A DNA stretch of 64,000 nt from Ruegeria halocynthiae. GTDB taxonomy: Bacteria; Pseudomonadota; Alphaproteobacteria; Rhodobacterales; Rhodobacteraceae. The DNA is taken from the NCBI RefSeq assembly GCF_000743705.1, contig NZ_JQEZ01000003.1, positions 62,014-126,013 of the forward strand, in the 5' to 3' direction. The notes below the pieces were generated by a model. That model worked only from the letters and a program-made list of their open reading frames with translations, was not told where the DNA came from and ran no database searches. Every line of letters starts with the position of its first letter. Within the stretch, counting starts at the first letter, position 1. Below, in pieces: positions 54,076 to 62,863 of this stretch. A program made the position numbers and the translations under genes.

Positions 54076-54531
54076 TCAGGCTGCGACATCCTCGTCGATA
54101 ACCTCTGCGAAAGATTTGAAGAACTTGGCTGCCAGCTTTTTGGCGGTGCTTTGGATCAGGCGGCTTCCCAATTGGGCGAGTTTGCCGCCGATTTCGGCCT
54201 TTGCCTCGTACCGCAGAATGGTGGCGCCCGAATCTTGGGCGGTCAGCGTTACATCTGCGCCGCCTTTGGCAAAACCCGCTGGCCCGCCATTGCCTTGCCC
54301 GGTCAGTGAAATTGCATCAGGGGCGCCAGCCGTATCCAGTTGTACGTTGCCACTGAACTTGGCTTTGACGGGTCCGACCTTCAGGACGACTTTGGCCTCT
54401 AGTTCCGTGTCTGAAAGTTTGATCAACTCTTCGCAGCCCGGGATGCATTGCCTCAGGATTTCAGGGTCATTCAACGCAGCATAAACCCGGTCTTTTGATG
54501 CGTTGATGACGATTTCGTCTGCCAGTTCCAT
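54076..54531 (-). CDS. coxG: CoxG, CO dehydrogenase-associated SRPBCC protein
   Basis: This 151-residue protein of the START/SRPBCC fold matches the CoxG family: MELADEIVINASKDRVYAAL, PEILRQCIPGCEEL, GPVKAKFSGNV and a C-terminal helix KLAAKFFKSFAEVI. CoxG has been implicated in membrane anchoring of CO dehydrogenase or in handling lipid-soluble quinone. It is the last gene of the cox operon, separated from coxF by a 33-codon ORF. Confidence 0.92.
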   Translation of the reverse strand: MELADEIVINASKDRVYAALNDPEILRQCIPGCEELIKLSDTELEAKVVLKVGPVKAKFSGNVQLDTAGAPDAISLTGQGNGGPAGFAKGGADVTLTAQDSGATILRYEAKAEIGGKLAQLGSRLIQSTAKKLAAKFFKSFAEVIDEDVAA

Positions 54532-54543
54532 GGGGTGTCCTTC

Positions 54544-54645
54544 TTAACAACAGGGAAATTTAATTGTGGCCAGGTGTTCGGATTGTTCGGGTGTCAGCGC
54601 CCATTTGCGGCGCAAGCGGGCAGCGATCTTCCTGAGGGTTTTCAT
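54544..54645 (-). CDS. Unannotated 33-residue protein inside the cox operon
   Basis: This 33-codon ORF lies between coxF and coxG, beginning MKTLRKIAARLRRKW and ending IKFPCC. Its ATG is preceded by AGGAGA five to six bases upstream, a good ribosome site. It sits in the same direction as its neighbours: 81 bases after the coxF stop, with the coxG start 13 bases after its own stop. The N-terminal half is strongly basic and amphipathic, the C-terminus is a hydrophobic-plus-double-cysteine tail, and Trp15 lies between. This fits a short membrane- or protein-binding peptide, perhaps metal- or thiol-active. I do not recognise a family. Confidence 0.6.
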   Translation of the reverse strand: MKTLRKIAARLRRKWALTPEQSEHLATIKFPCC

Positions 54646-54726
54646 GTGCTCTCCTGTAAGAGGTATGTGTGCGGGTTCAGCGGCGGCAAAGCACGCAGAC
54701 CTGCGGCCTGTATGATCGCCGGGCCT

Positions 54727-55506
54727 TCACACATTTTGCTGCTTTACCGTTGCGCGCCGTTCCTGCACGAGTTGCGCAAGGATCGAGAGGGCGATCTCCT
54801 CGGGGGTGACGGCCCCCAGATCAAGACCTGCGGGGGCTTGCACAGCATCAATCGCGGATTGCGCGATGCCCGCTGCGGCCAGTTTTTCCGCCAGAGCCGC
54901 GTATTTTCTGCGGCTGCCGACAAAGGCGACAAAGCTGGTTGAACGGCCGAGGGTTGATTTCAGCGCATCCAGATCACCCTGACCCTGTGTCGCGATCACA
55001 ACAAAGCGGTGCTGATGCGGCTTCCTCTCACTCAGGCTGGCTGCGACCGACCACTGGAACTGTGGTGCCAGGGCGCTGAGCGCCTGCGCGACCGGCGACG
55101 CGCCCAAAACCACGAGTTGCGGTAAAGGCAGGCAGGGTTCAACAAAGATATCAACCGTGCCGCGCGATGGGCAGCCATTGCGGGCAAAGCGCGTGCCATC
55201 GACCTCATCTCCGGCGGTGACGCCTTTTTCGGCCAGCAGATCCTCGGGCGCGACCGATACCAGTTGCGGTGTGCCGTCCTGCAACGCCTGCAAAACCGCG
55301 CGTTTCACAGCCCCTCGTGTGCAACCGCCGCCCAACCAACCCTGCAATATCGTCCCATCAGCGCTAAGCAATGCCTTGGCACCCGGTTTTGCCGCCGTCG
55401 GCCCTGCTGTTCTTACGATGGTGGCAAAAGCGAACGGTTCGTCCTTGTCGCGCAGTTCCTGCGCGGCCTCGGCCAGATCAGATGAGAGGATTTCGGCAGG
55501 TGTCAT
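54727..55506 (-). CDS. coxF: CoxF/XdhC-family maturation factor
   Basis: This 259-residue protein of the XdhC/CoxI family inserts or sulfurates the molybdenum cofactor of xanthine/CO dehydrogenase-type enzymes. AKALLSADGTILQGWLGGGC with the downstream TRGAV motif lies in the N-terminal domain. A Rossmann-like C-terminal domain follows (LVVLGASPVAQALSALAP). Its start overlaps the coxE stop by four bases (ATGA). In Oligotropha the corresponding slot is occupied by coxF. Confidence 0.85.
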   Translation of the reverse strand: MTPAEILSSDLAEAAQELRDKDEPFAFATIVRTAGPTAAKPGAKALLSADGTILQGWLGGGCTRGAVKRAVLQALQDGTPQLVSVAPEDLLAEKGVTAGDEVDGTRFARNGCPSRGTVDIFVEPCLPLPQLVVLGASPVAQALSALAPQFQWSVAASLSERKPHQHRFVVIATQGQGDLDALKSTLGRSTSFVAFVGSRRKYAALAEKLAAAGIAQSAIDAVQAPAGLDLGAVTPEEIALSILAQLVQERRATVKQQNV

Positions 55507-56684
55507 AGCGTTGCCAGTTCCTGTTCCAGCGCAGCCAAATCGCCAAGTGTGTTGGCCGCCTTGAACAGATCCAGATACGGCATCGCCGCCGACATACCCG
55601 CCGCGACGGGAGAGTAATCAGCCCACCCCTTCAACGGGTTAAGCCAGATCACCTTGCATCCCCGCTTGCGCAGCTTAGCCAGCGCATCCGCGATCATCCG
55701 GGGTGCTTCGGTATCGTATCCATCCGACAGGATCAGAACGACACTGCGCCCGTCGACGAACCGTTTGGCGTAGGTATCGGCAAAGCGCATCAGGGATGGC
55801 CCGATCTTCGACCCGCCGCCAAACCCGTCAGCCATCAGTGACAAACGTCCGATGGCCCGCAACGCATCCTTGTCACGCAAAGCTTCGGTGATACGCACAA
55901 GGCGGGTGTGAAACAGATAGGCATCGGCGGCGCTGTCTGCCCGCATCAGCCCGGCAAGAAAGGCCAGAAATACCTGTGCATAAACGCTCATGGAGCCCGA
56001 AACATCGCAAAGCGCCACGATCTTGCGGGTTCTGTCCGGCCGTTTCCTGCGCAGCAGTCGCAGCGGTTCACCGCCGGTGGACAGGCTGTGCCTGATGATT
56101 TTGCGGAAATGCAGCCGGTCGCCCTTGCGCGCAGCAATCCGGCGGCGCGAGCGTTTGTCCCGCAAGGCAGCGCCAATCTGGCGGGCGACCTCTTCGGCGG
56201 CGGCAATTTCCTCGGAGCGGACCATGTCGCGCAAATCCCGGCGGCGCATATTGCGCTGATTGGTGGCGATCAGCTTACCGGTGCCATCGGCCTCGGCTTC
56301 GCCGCCTTCGATGTCAGGTGCCGTGGCAGACCCTGACGCCCCGGCATCCCCGCCATTGGCATCCCGCGAGGAATGCACATCATCGTTGGTCGGGCTTTTG
56401 GCTTTTGGCACCACCTTTTGCCGGACCCGGCCCATATCCATCCAATAGCTGTCAAAAAGGTCGTCAAACCGTTCGGCTTCTTCCTTGCATCCGGTGCAAA
56501 CAGCCCGCAAGGCGCGGCGGCTGTCACCGGGCCGGATTGCATCGACATGGGTCAATGCGGCCAACGCGACATCCGCCTCTGCCACGCCAAGCCGCAGACC
56601 GTTTTCGCGCAGATGCGCAATGAAACCCGCCACGCGGGCGGCGGGGCCGGGATCGCGGCTGGCAAATTTTGTCACGCGGCTCAT
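55503..56684 (-). CDS. coxE: CoxE, VWA-domain protein
   Basis: This 393-residue protein has a C-terminal von Willebrand factor A domain. The MIDAS motif is DVSGSMSVYA; DGFGGGSKIG and the ILSDGYDTEAPR strand also match. A charged N-terminal helical part contains cysteines (RAVCTGCKEEAERF). CoxE works with the AAA ATPase CoxD in assembling the copper-sulfur-molybdenum active site of CO dehydrogenase. It overlaps coxD and coxF by four bases each. Confidence 0.92.
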   Translation of the reverse strand: MSRVTKFASRDPGPAARVAGFIAHLRENGLRLGVAEADVALAALTHVDAIRPGDSRRALRAVCTGCKEEAERFDDLFDSYWMDMGRVRQKVVPKAKSPTNDDVHSSRDANGGDAGASGSATAPDIEGGEAEADGTGKLIATNQRNMRRRDLRDMVRSEEIAAAEEVARQIGAALRDKRSRRRIAARKGDRLHFRKIIRHSLSTGGEPLRLLRRKRPDRTRKIVALCDVSGSMSVYAQVFLAFLAGLMRADSAADAYLFHTRLVRITEALRDKDALRAIGRLSLMADGFGGGSKIGPSLMRFADTYAKRFVDGRSVVLILSDGYDTEAPRMIADALAKLRKRGCKVIWLNPLKGWADYSPVAAGMSAAMPYLDLFKAANTLGDLAALEQELATL

Positions 56685-57556
56685 GCCGCGCGCCCCGCTA
56701 TGCGGCCCGCGACCTCTGGTGTGATCCGGGCCTGATCGCTTTGGGTTTTGAGCAATGTTGTAAGGGTCGATTGCAGCACGGCAGGATCATCGGTGAGATC
56801 TGCAATACCAAGCCCCATCAAGGCCGCCGCAAAATCCAGCATCTCGGCGATGCCGGGCGATTTCTCAAGGTCTTCCTCGCGCAATTTCTGCACAAATCCC
56901 ACGACCTGATCAGCCAGCCGCGCCTCAACCTCTGGACAGCGGGACTTGAGGATTGCCAGCTCAGTCGCGCGATCCGGGTAGTCCACATAGGTGTAAAGGC
57001 ACCGCCGGCGCAATGCGTCCGACAGATCGCGCGTACCGTTAGAGGTCAGGATGACAACAGGCCGGGTGACCGCCTTGATCGTGCCAAGTTCAGGGATCGA
57101 GATTTGAAAGTCGGACAGGATTTCCAACAGATACGCCTCGAACTCCTCATCTGCGCGATCAATCTCATCAATCAGCAGGACAGGTGGAGCTTGTTGCGTA
57201 ATGGCCGCCAGCAATGGCCGTTCCAGCAAAAAGTCGCGTGAGAAAATGCGATCTTCAACCGCTCTGCCCGTCTCGCCGTCTTCAGCGGCTGCACGAATGG
57301 TCAAAAGCTGGCGCTGGTAGTTCCATTCGTAAATGGCCTGCGCCGCATCCAGCCCTTCGTAACATTGCAGCCGGATCAGGCGCATATCCCGCGCCTGAGC
57401 CAATGTGCGCGCAATTTCGGTCTTGCCGACACCAGCCGCTCCTTCCAACAGCAGCGGGCGACCCAGCGACAGGGCAAGCTGCAGAGCAACGGCCAGATCG
57501 TCAGAGGCGACATAGCCTTCGGCGGCCAGGGCGGTTCTTAATTCGGTCCAGGTCAT
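56681..57556 (-). CDS. coxD: CoxD, MoxR-type AAA+ ATPase
   Basis: This 291-residue MoxR-class AAA+ chaperone has Walker A LEGAAGVGKTEIARTLA, Walker B PVLLIDEIDRADEEFEAYLL and sensor segment VVILTSNGTRDLSDALRRRC. In Oligotropha, CoxD is needed to load sulfur and copper into the CO dehydrogenase active site. The start at 57556 (MTWTELRTALAAEG) begins the domain. A much longer upstream frame lies inside coxL and is rejected. It starts 43 bases after the coxL stop. Confidence 0.93.
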   Translation of the reverse strand: MTWTELRTALAAEGYVASDDLAVALQLALSLGRPLLLEGAAGVGKTEIARTLAQARDMRLIRLQCYEGLDAAQAIYEWNYQRQLLTIRAAAEDGETGRAVEDRIFSRDFLLERPLLAAITQQAPPVLLIDEIDRADEEFEAYLLEILSDFQISIPELGTIKAVTRPVVILTSNGTRDLSDALRRRCLYTYVDYPDRATELAILKSRCPEVEARLADQVVGFVQKLREEDLEKSPGIAEMLDFAAALMGLGIADLTDDPAVLQSTLTTLLKTQSDQARITPEVAGRIAGRAA

Positions 57557-57599
57557 GTGTTTCTCCGGCGGGCGGGATGATCCCCGCCCGGCCATTGCC

Positions 57600-60029
57600 T
57601 CAGCCGTGCAGGCCCAGTTCGTTGGCGGTTTTCCAGATGCGCCAATGGTCATGCGGCATGTTGGTATGCGTGTTGCCAAAGGCGCGGAACGCATCCTGCA
57701 CCGCGTTTGAAAAGCACGGCACACCGCCCACATGGGGGCTTTCACCGACACCTTTGGCGCCGATCGGATGATGCGGGCTTGGGGTGACGGTATAGTCGGT
57801 CTCGTAATTCGGGACCTCCCACGCTGTGGGCAGGAAGAAATCCATCAGCGTGCCGGTCTTGCAGTTGCCCATGTCGTCATAGGCAATCTCTTGCCCCAGA
57901 GCGACGGCAAGCGCCTCGGTCAAACCACCGTGGACCTGACCTTCGATGATCATCGGGTTGATCCGCGTGCCGCAATCATCCAGCGCATAAAAGCGGCGGA
58001 TTTCCGGCACGCCTGTATCCACGTCAATGTCCATGACACAGACATAGGCCCCGAATGGATAGGTCATATTCGGCGGATCATAATAGCTGACCGCCTCCAG
58101 CCCCGGTTCGAGCCCTGGAATGGCCTGATTATAAGCGGCAAAGGCGATTTCCTTCATTGTCTTGAACCGCTCGGGCGCGCCTTTGACAACGAACCGATCC
58201 ACATCGAAGGTGACGTCATCATCATGCACCTCCAGCAGGTAGGCCGCGATCATCTGTGCCTTGGCGCGGATTTTGCGACCTGCCATGGCGGTGGCGGCCC
58301 CGGCCACAGGGGTCGAACGGGACCCGTAAGTGCCAAGCCCGTAAGGTGCGGTGTCTGTGTCGCCTTCTTCAATCGTGATGCTGTCGGCAGGCAGGCCAAT
58401 TTCCGACGCGAGGATTTGCGCGAATGTCGTCGCATGACCCTGCCCCTGAGAGATTGTGCCAAGCCGCGCAATCGCCGATCCGGTCGGGTGAATGCGGATT
58501 TCGCAGCTATCGAACATGCCAAGGCCCAGAATATCGCAATTCTTGACCGGGCCAGCGCCCACGATCTCGGTGAAGAACGACAGGCCGATCCCCATCAGCT
58601 TGCGGGTCTTGCCAGCCTTGAAATCCTCGACCCGCTGCGCCTGCTCGGCGCGCAGACCGTCGTAATCGACCGTCTTCAGCGCCTTGTCCCAGGCGGTGTG
58701 ATAGTCGCCGCTATCATATTCCCAACCCAGTGCCGCAGTGTAAGGAAACTGGTCCTTCCTGATGAAATTGATCCGGCGCAGTTCAGCCGCGTCCATGTTC
58801 AGTTTGATCGCAAGAACTTCGATCATGCGTTCAATGAAGTAAACGGCCTCGGTCACCCGGAACGAACAGCGGTAGCTGACGCCGCCGGGGGCCTTGTTGG
58901 TATAGACGCCGTCAACCTCAAGAAAGGCAGTCGGGATATCATAGGACCCGGTGCAGATATTCATGAAACCCGCCGGGAACTTGGTGGGGTCCGCGCAGGC
59001 ATCAAACCCACCGTGATCGGCTGTCACATGGCAGTGCAGCCCGGTGATTTTACCCTCTTTGGTCGCGGAAATCCTGCCCTTCATCCAATAGTCACGCGCA
59101 AAGGCTGTGGTCATCAGATTGTCCATCCGGTCCTCGATCCATTTGACCGGTTTCCCGGTCACGATCGAGGCAACGACCGAGCAGACATAGCCCGGATAAG
59201 CGCCAACCTTGTTGCCGAAACCGCCGCCGATATCCGGCGAAATCACGCGTATATTATGCTCTTCCAGACCAGAAATAAGCGAGACGATCGTGCGGATTGC
59301 ATGTGGTGCCTGGAACGTGCCCCACAGCGTCAGCTTGCCGTTGACTTTGTCCATCGACGCGACGCTGCCGCAGGTTTCCAGCGGACATGGATGGGTGCGG
59401 TGGTAATACATCTCTTCTTCGGCGACGATGTCAGCGTTGGCGATCACCTCTTCGGTGGGGGCCTTGTCGCCCGCTTCCCACGTGAAGATATGGTTGTGAT
59501 GTTTGCGGGGTCCATGGGCGCCGTCGGGAAGAGAGCCATCTTCGGCAACAAGGTCTTCGCGCAGAACAACGTCGGAATTCAGCGCCTCGAACGGATTCAC
59601 AAGCACGGGAAGCTCTTCATAGACGACGTCTACCGCCTCGATACCATCAGCGGCGGCATAACGATCCTCGGCCACGACAAAGGCGACCTCTTGCCCCTGA
59701 AACAGCACTTTGCCGTCGGCCAGCACCATTTGCTTGTCACCGGCAAGTGTGGGCATCCAATGCAGGCCAAGCGGTTCCAGATCGGCGGCGGTCAGAACCG
59801 CAAGCACGCCGGGCACTTTCAGCGCGGCCGCTGTATCAATACTTGTGATGCGCGCGTGGGCGTAGGGCGAGCGGACGAAATCACCGAACAACATCCCGTC
59901 CAGCTTTACGTCATCAACGTAATTGCCCTTGCCCTGGGTAAAGCGGGCATCCTCGACCCGCTTGCGCGAGCAGCCCATACCCTTGAGGTTTTCAACACGT
60001 TCTTCGCGGCTTGTGACGTCGTCTTTCAT
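57600..60029 (-). CDS. coxL: CoxL, aerobic CO dehydrogenase large subunit, form I
   Basis: This 809-residue molybdopterin-binding catalytic subunit oxidises CO to CO2 at a Mo-S-Cu centre. The active-site loop reads [14 protein letters not shown] with Cys388, the residue that binds copper in the well-studied Oligotropha enzyme. That defines form I, as opposed to the AYRGAGR of form II. The first loop position is Ser instead of the usual Ala, a mild change. [14 protein letters not shown] and [10 protein letters not shown] are further cofactor-contact motifs. It overlaps coxS by four bases. Length and motif position match functional CoxL proteins. Confidence 0.97.
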   Translation of the reverse strand: MKDDVTSREERVENLKGMGCSRKRVEDARFTQGKGNYVDDVKLDGMLFGDFVRSPYAHARITSIDTAAALKVPGVLAVLTAADLEPLGLHWMPTLAGDKQMVLADGKVLFQGQEVAFVVAEDRYAAADGIEAVDVVYEELPVLVNPFEALNSDVVLREDLVAEDGSLPDGAHGPRKHHNHIFTWEAGDKAPTEEVIANADIVAEEEMYYHRTHPCPLETCGSVASMDKVNGKLTLWGTFQAPHAIRTIVSLISGLEEHNIRVISPDIGGGFGNKVGAYPGYVCSVVASIVTGKPVKWIEDRMDNLMTTAFARDYWMKGRISATKEGKITGLHCHVTADHGGFDACADPTKFPAGFMNICTGSYDIPTAFLEVDGVYTNKAPGGVSYRCSFRVTEAVYFIERMIEVLAIKLNMDAAELRRINFIRKDQFPYTAALGWEYDSGDYHTAWDKALKTVDYDGLRAEQAQRVEDFKAGKTRKLMGIGLSFFTEIVGAGPVKNCDILGLGMFDSCEIRIHPTGSAIARLGTISQGQGHATTFAQILASEIGLPADSITIEEGDTDTAPYGLGTYGSRSTPVAGAATAMAGRKIRAKAQMIAAYLLEVHDDDVTFDVDRFVVKGAPERFKTMKEIAFAAYNQAIPGLEPGLEAVSYYDPPNMTYPFGAYVCVMDIDVDTGVPEIRRFYALDDCGTRINPMIIEGQVHGGLTEALAVALGQEIAYDDMGNCKTGTLMDFFLPTAWEVPNYETDYTVTPSPHHPIGAKGVGESPHVGGVPCFSNAVQDAFRAFGNTHTNMPHDHWRIWKTANELGLHG

Positions 60030-60520
60030 TCTGCCGCCTCCTTGGCTGCATTCATCTCGGCCGCAGCCGCGCGAATGGATTTGACGATATTCTGATACCC
60101 GGTGCAGCGGCAGATATTGCCGGCCATGCCAAAGCGGATTTCCTCTTCGGTCGGGTCAGGGTTTTCTTCCAGCAGTTTGGTCGCCCGCGTGATCATCCCG
60201 GGGGTGCAAAATCCGCACTGCAGCCCGTGATGTTCCTTGAACGCAGTCTGCAAAGGGTGCAGCTCGTCCGCGCCACCGATGCCTTCGATTGTCGTGATCT
60301 CGGCACCGTCGGCTTGTGCGGCAAACATGGTGCAGGATTTCACCGACTTGCCGTTGATTGTAACGGTGCAAGCCCCGCAATGTGACGTATCGCAACCGAT
60401 ATGCGGGCCGGTGATGTTCAGCCGTTCGCGCAAGGTATAGATCAACAGCTCGCGCGGTTCGGCCAGGAATTCTTCGTCCTTGCCGTTCACGTTCAGCTTG
60501 ATGTGCATCTTCTTTGACAT
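60026..60520 (-). CDS. coxS: CoxS, CO dehydrogenase iron-sulfur small subunit
   Basis: This 164-residue subunit carries two [2Fe-2S] clusters. The plant-ferredoxin-type site is [12 protein letters not shown] plus the later KSC, and the alpha-helical site is [10 protein letters not shown] plus [11 protein letters not shown]. It passes electrons from CoxL to the flavin of CoxM. The start at 60520 ([11 protein letters not shown]) is set by a GGAG ribosome site seven bases upstream; an ATG two codons earlier is too close to it. It lies 12 bases after the coxM stop. Confidence 0.97.
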   Translation of the reverse strand: MSKKMHIKLNVNGKDEEFLAEPRELLIYTLRERLNITGPHIGCDTSHCGACTVTINGKSVKSCTMFAAQADGAEITTIEGIGGADELHPLQTAFKEHHGLQCGFCTPGMITRATKLLEENPDPTEEEIRFGMAGNICRCTGYQNIVKSIRAAAAEMNAAKEAAE

Positions 60521-60532
60521 GTCCATGCTCCG

Positions 60533-61387
60533 TTAAGCCCGCGACCAGGCGCGTTCGATGGCGCGGCGCAAAATCACACCGGCGACGTGGTTCTTGAAGG
60601 CAACCGGGCCGCGATTGTCCTCTGTCGGGTCGATGTCACCCAGCATCGCGGTGGCAGCCGCTTTCAACGCGGCGTCATCCACCGACGTTCCGACCAAAGC
60701 TGTGCCAGCCTCCTCGGAGTAGATCGGCGTATCGCTCAGGTTTGTCATTGCGATGGATGCGCTTGCACAAGTGTCGCCATCCCTGACGATCTGCACAGCC
60801 GCCGCCGCTGTCGCGTAATCCCCGATTTTGCGCTTTTGCTTTTCATAAGCGTACCCGCCCCTGGGCAGTGGGATCGTGACGGCGGTCAGAACCTCTTCGT
60901 CTTCGCGTGCGGTCATATAGGCCGCCTCGTAAAACTCGCGCGCAGGGATGTCGCGTTCGCCATCAGGGCCGATGACCGCGAAGGTGGCGTTGAGACATTG
61001 CATCAGGCCGGGCATGTCATTGCCCGGATCACCATTGGCCACATTGCCACCAACGGTACCCATGTAGCGCACTTGCGGATCAGCGATTTGCAAAGCTGCC
61101 TCGCGCAGGATCGGCGCGGCAGAGGCCAGCCCGGCATGATCAATGATGTCTGATTGCGTAACCATGGCCCCGATGCGGATGCTGTCAGAGCCGATGTCGA
61201 TACCGGACAGGCCGCCCACATCCTGCAGATCAATCAGATGGGGCACGTCGGCCATGCGCAGCTTCATCAGGGGAATAAGGCTGTGCCCCCCTGCCATGAC
61301 GCGCGCATCGTCCCCGTGTTCCTCAAGCAATGAAAGGACACCGGCCATGTCTTTGGGGCGATAATATTCGAATACCGCTGGAATCAT
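60533..61387 (-). CDS. coxM: CoxM, CO dehydrogenase FAD-binding medium subunit
   Basis: This 284-residue flavoprotein of the xanthine dehydrogenase medium-subunit family has FAD-contact motifs AGGHSLIPLMKLRMADVPHL and TVGGNVANGDPGNDMPG, matching CoxM. It takes electrons from the iron-sulfur subunit and passes them toward the quinone pool. A strong ribosome site (GGGAGGAG) precedes the ATG. It is the first structural gene of coxMSL. A palindrome about 90 bases upstream may serve the CoxC-type regulator encoded just before. Confidence 0.96.
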   Translation of the reverse strand: MIPAVFEYYRPKDMAGVLSLLEEHGDDARVMAGGHSLIPLMKLRMADVPHLIDLQDVGGLSGIDIGSDSIRIGAMVTQSDIIDHAGLASAAPILREAALQIADPQVRYMGTVGGNVANGDPGNDMPGLMQCLNATFAVIGPDGERDIPAREFYEAAYMTAREDEEVLTAVTIPLPRGGYAYEKQKRKIGDYATAAAAVQIVRDGDTCASASIAMTNLSDTPIYSEEAGTALVGTSVDDAALKAAATAMLGDIDPTEDNRGPVAFKNHVAGVILRRAIERAWSRA

Positions 61388-61472
61388 CGGCTTTCTCCTC
61401 CCTTAAAGCGAATGTTCTGGCTAAGGAGGATGAGTGCATGCGACCGCATACGGCGGCACTAGAAAATCAATG

Positions 61473-61486
61473 AAACACGGGTGTTT
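61473..61486 (-). promoter_or_regulatory. Candidate operator in front of coxM
   Basis: The inverted repeat AAACAC-GG-GTGTTT lies 86-99 bases upstream of the coxM ATG, in the 117-base gap after coxC. Nearby TTTCGTGCAAAACAC and TGTTTCATTG sequences look like imperfect direct repeats, the usual target layout of LytTR regulators. A CoxC binding site is inferred. Confidence 0.45.
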
Positions 61487-61504
61487 TGCACGAAATGCGC
61501 GTGA

Positions 61505-62629
61505 TTAAGCACGAATTGCGCTGGCCTGCGACGCAAGCGCATCTTGAATCGCCTTTAGCTTCGAGCGGCTCACAGGTGCGGGGGGCAAATCGGACCCATC
61601 AAAGATACATCGCCCCTTGTCTTTGGTGCGTTCAAAACGCGAGACGCGGGCGGGGTTGACCAGATAGCTGCGGTGCGTTTGCAGGAAGCCGACCGGCAAC
61701 AACCGATCCAGGGCTTCCGTGACCGGCCAGGCGCAAAACAGACGTTCGTTGTTGGTGTAGACCTGCGTATAATGCCCATCCGCCCGCACGAATGAGACAT
61801 CTTCTGACCGAATAAAGATTTTGCCGCCATCCCGCTCACATGGGATTTGCAGCCCACCGACAATCTGGACGGTCTCTGTCTCTTGTCGCTCGGTTTCTTC
61901 AGTTTTCCCCTGATCCGGGGAGATGAGATAGGTCACACTTACCCACAAGCAGGCCCCGAAAATCACAAAGCTGAAAAAGATCACTCCCAGGGCAAGGGTC
62001 TCGTTGCTCATGGATGGTCCGAAATCAGAGGTGTTCGGTTCTGACACAAAGTTGGTTCCCGCCATCGCCAGAAAATGAACAGAGCATACGGCCGCCGCAA
62101 AACATATCGTCCCCAGCAGGATGTTGCGATTGGTCCGTTGCCCATAGGCGATTCCGAAGGCCAGTACGCACAGGCCGATCGCAACGATGGAGGACAGCAC
62201 AACGCCCGACGTTGTGTAAACGGCGCTACAAAGCTCCAGACCGGCCATGCCAATGTAGTGCATGACCAGAATACCCACGCCCACGATGCCACCGGCAGCC
62301 GCAATGATTTTTGGCGTACGTTCTGCAAAGTGCAGCAAGATCAGCGCGGCACCGACAATCAAGATAGCTGACAGAGCCGAGACAAGCGTAATCGCAGCGT
62401 CATAGTAAAACAGAATAGGCAGTTTCAGCCCCAGCATCGCAACAAAATGCATTGCCCAGATGCCGCCGCCCAGGGCGACCGCCGCAAGCGCGATGGATGC
62501 TTTTTTCTGAAACAGCGGCTTTTCCGACAAATCCCTGGTCAGCGAAAGACCGGTAAACCCGGCAACAAGCGCGACCAGGCAGGACATCGCGACCAGAAAA
62601 CTGCTATGGTTGACGTTCAGGAATTCCAT
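61505..62629 (-). CDS. coxC: CoxC-like MHYT-LytTR membrane regulator
   Basis: This 374-residue membrane-bound regulator has seven predicted hydrophobic helices containing three MHYT-type motifs (WAMHFVAMLG, LVMHYIGMAG and the variant CSVHFLAMAG). A cytoplasmic LytTR DNA-binding domain follows in the last roughly 110 residues (IFIRSEDVSFVRADGHYTQV, then FLQTHRSYLVNPARVSRFE). The same two-part layout is known for CoxC and CoxH of Oligotropha, thought to sense CO or oxygen through metal-bound MHYT residues. The ATG at 62629 is preferred to a TTG six codons earlier. It lies upstream of coxM on the same strand. Confidence 0.9.
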   Translation of the reverse strand: MEFLNVNHSSFLVAMSCLVALVAGFTGLSLTRDLSEKPLFQKKASIALAAVALGGGIWAMHFVAMLGLKLPILFYYDAAITLVSALSAILIVGAALILLHFAERTPKIIAAAGGIVGVGILVMHYIGMAGLELCSAVYTTSGVVLSSIVAIGLCVLAFGIAYGQRTNRNILLGTICFAAAVCSVHFLAMAGTNFVSEPNTSDFGPSMSNETLALGVIFFSFVIFGACLWVSVTYLISPDQGKTEETERQETETVQIVGGLQIPCERDGGKIFIRSEDVSFVRADGHYTQVYTNNERLFCAWPVTEALDRLLPVGFLQTHRSYLVNPARVSRFERTKDKGRCIFDGSDLPPAPVSRSKLKAIQDALASQASAIRA

Positions 62630-62847
62630 GGACTGCAAGATGACCAAGTCTTAGTCACTTTGCAAACATTGCTGGCCAGTCATCTTGGCCATTTCACTGT
62701 CAACGTGGTGAGGACCGACACAACATACCTGCTAGCCCTTTGTACGGCACGCCGCAGACGGCATGTATGCCAAAATTGCGGCAACCGGGATCAACCCAAT
62801 GACCCCGGCACCATCGTTTTGGTTTTACCTCACTTTGTGAGGAAGCC

Positions 62848-62863
62848 GGTCCTTAGAAGGACC
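62848..62863 (-). terminator. Hairpin across the stop codon of the second autotransporter
   Basis: A 7-bp stem (GGTCCTT / AAGGACC) spans the stop codon. A further short hairpin with CCTCAC / GTGAGG (62828-62842) follows downstream on the minus strand. No good U-run is present; together they may end the transcript. Confidence 0.4.

Noticed and set aside
57732-60095. 787-codon plus-strand open frame opposite coxL
   Set aside because: It is a shadow of the high-GC coxL gene; coxL is unambiguous by motif and operon position, and the antisense product matches no known family pattern.
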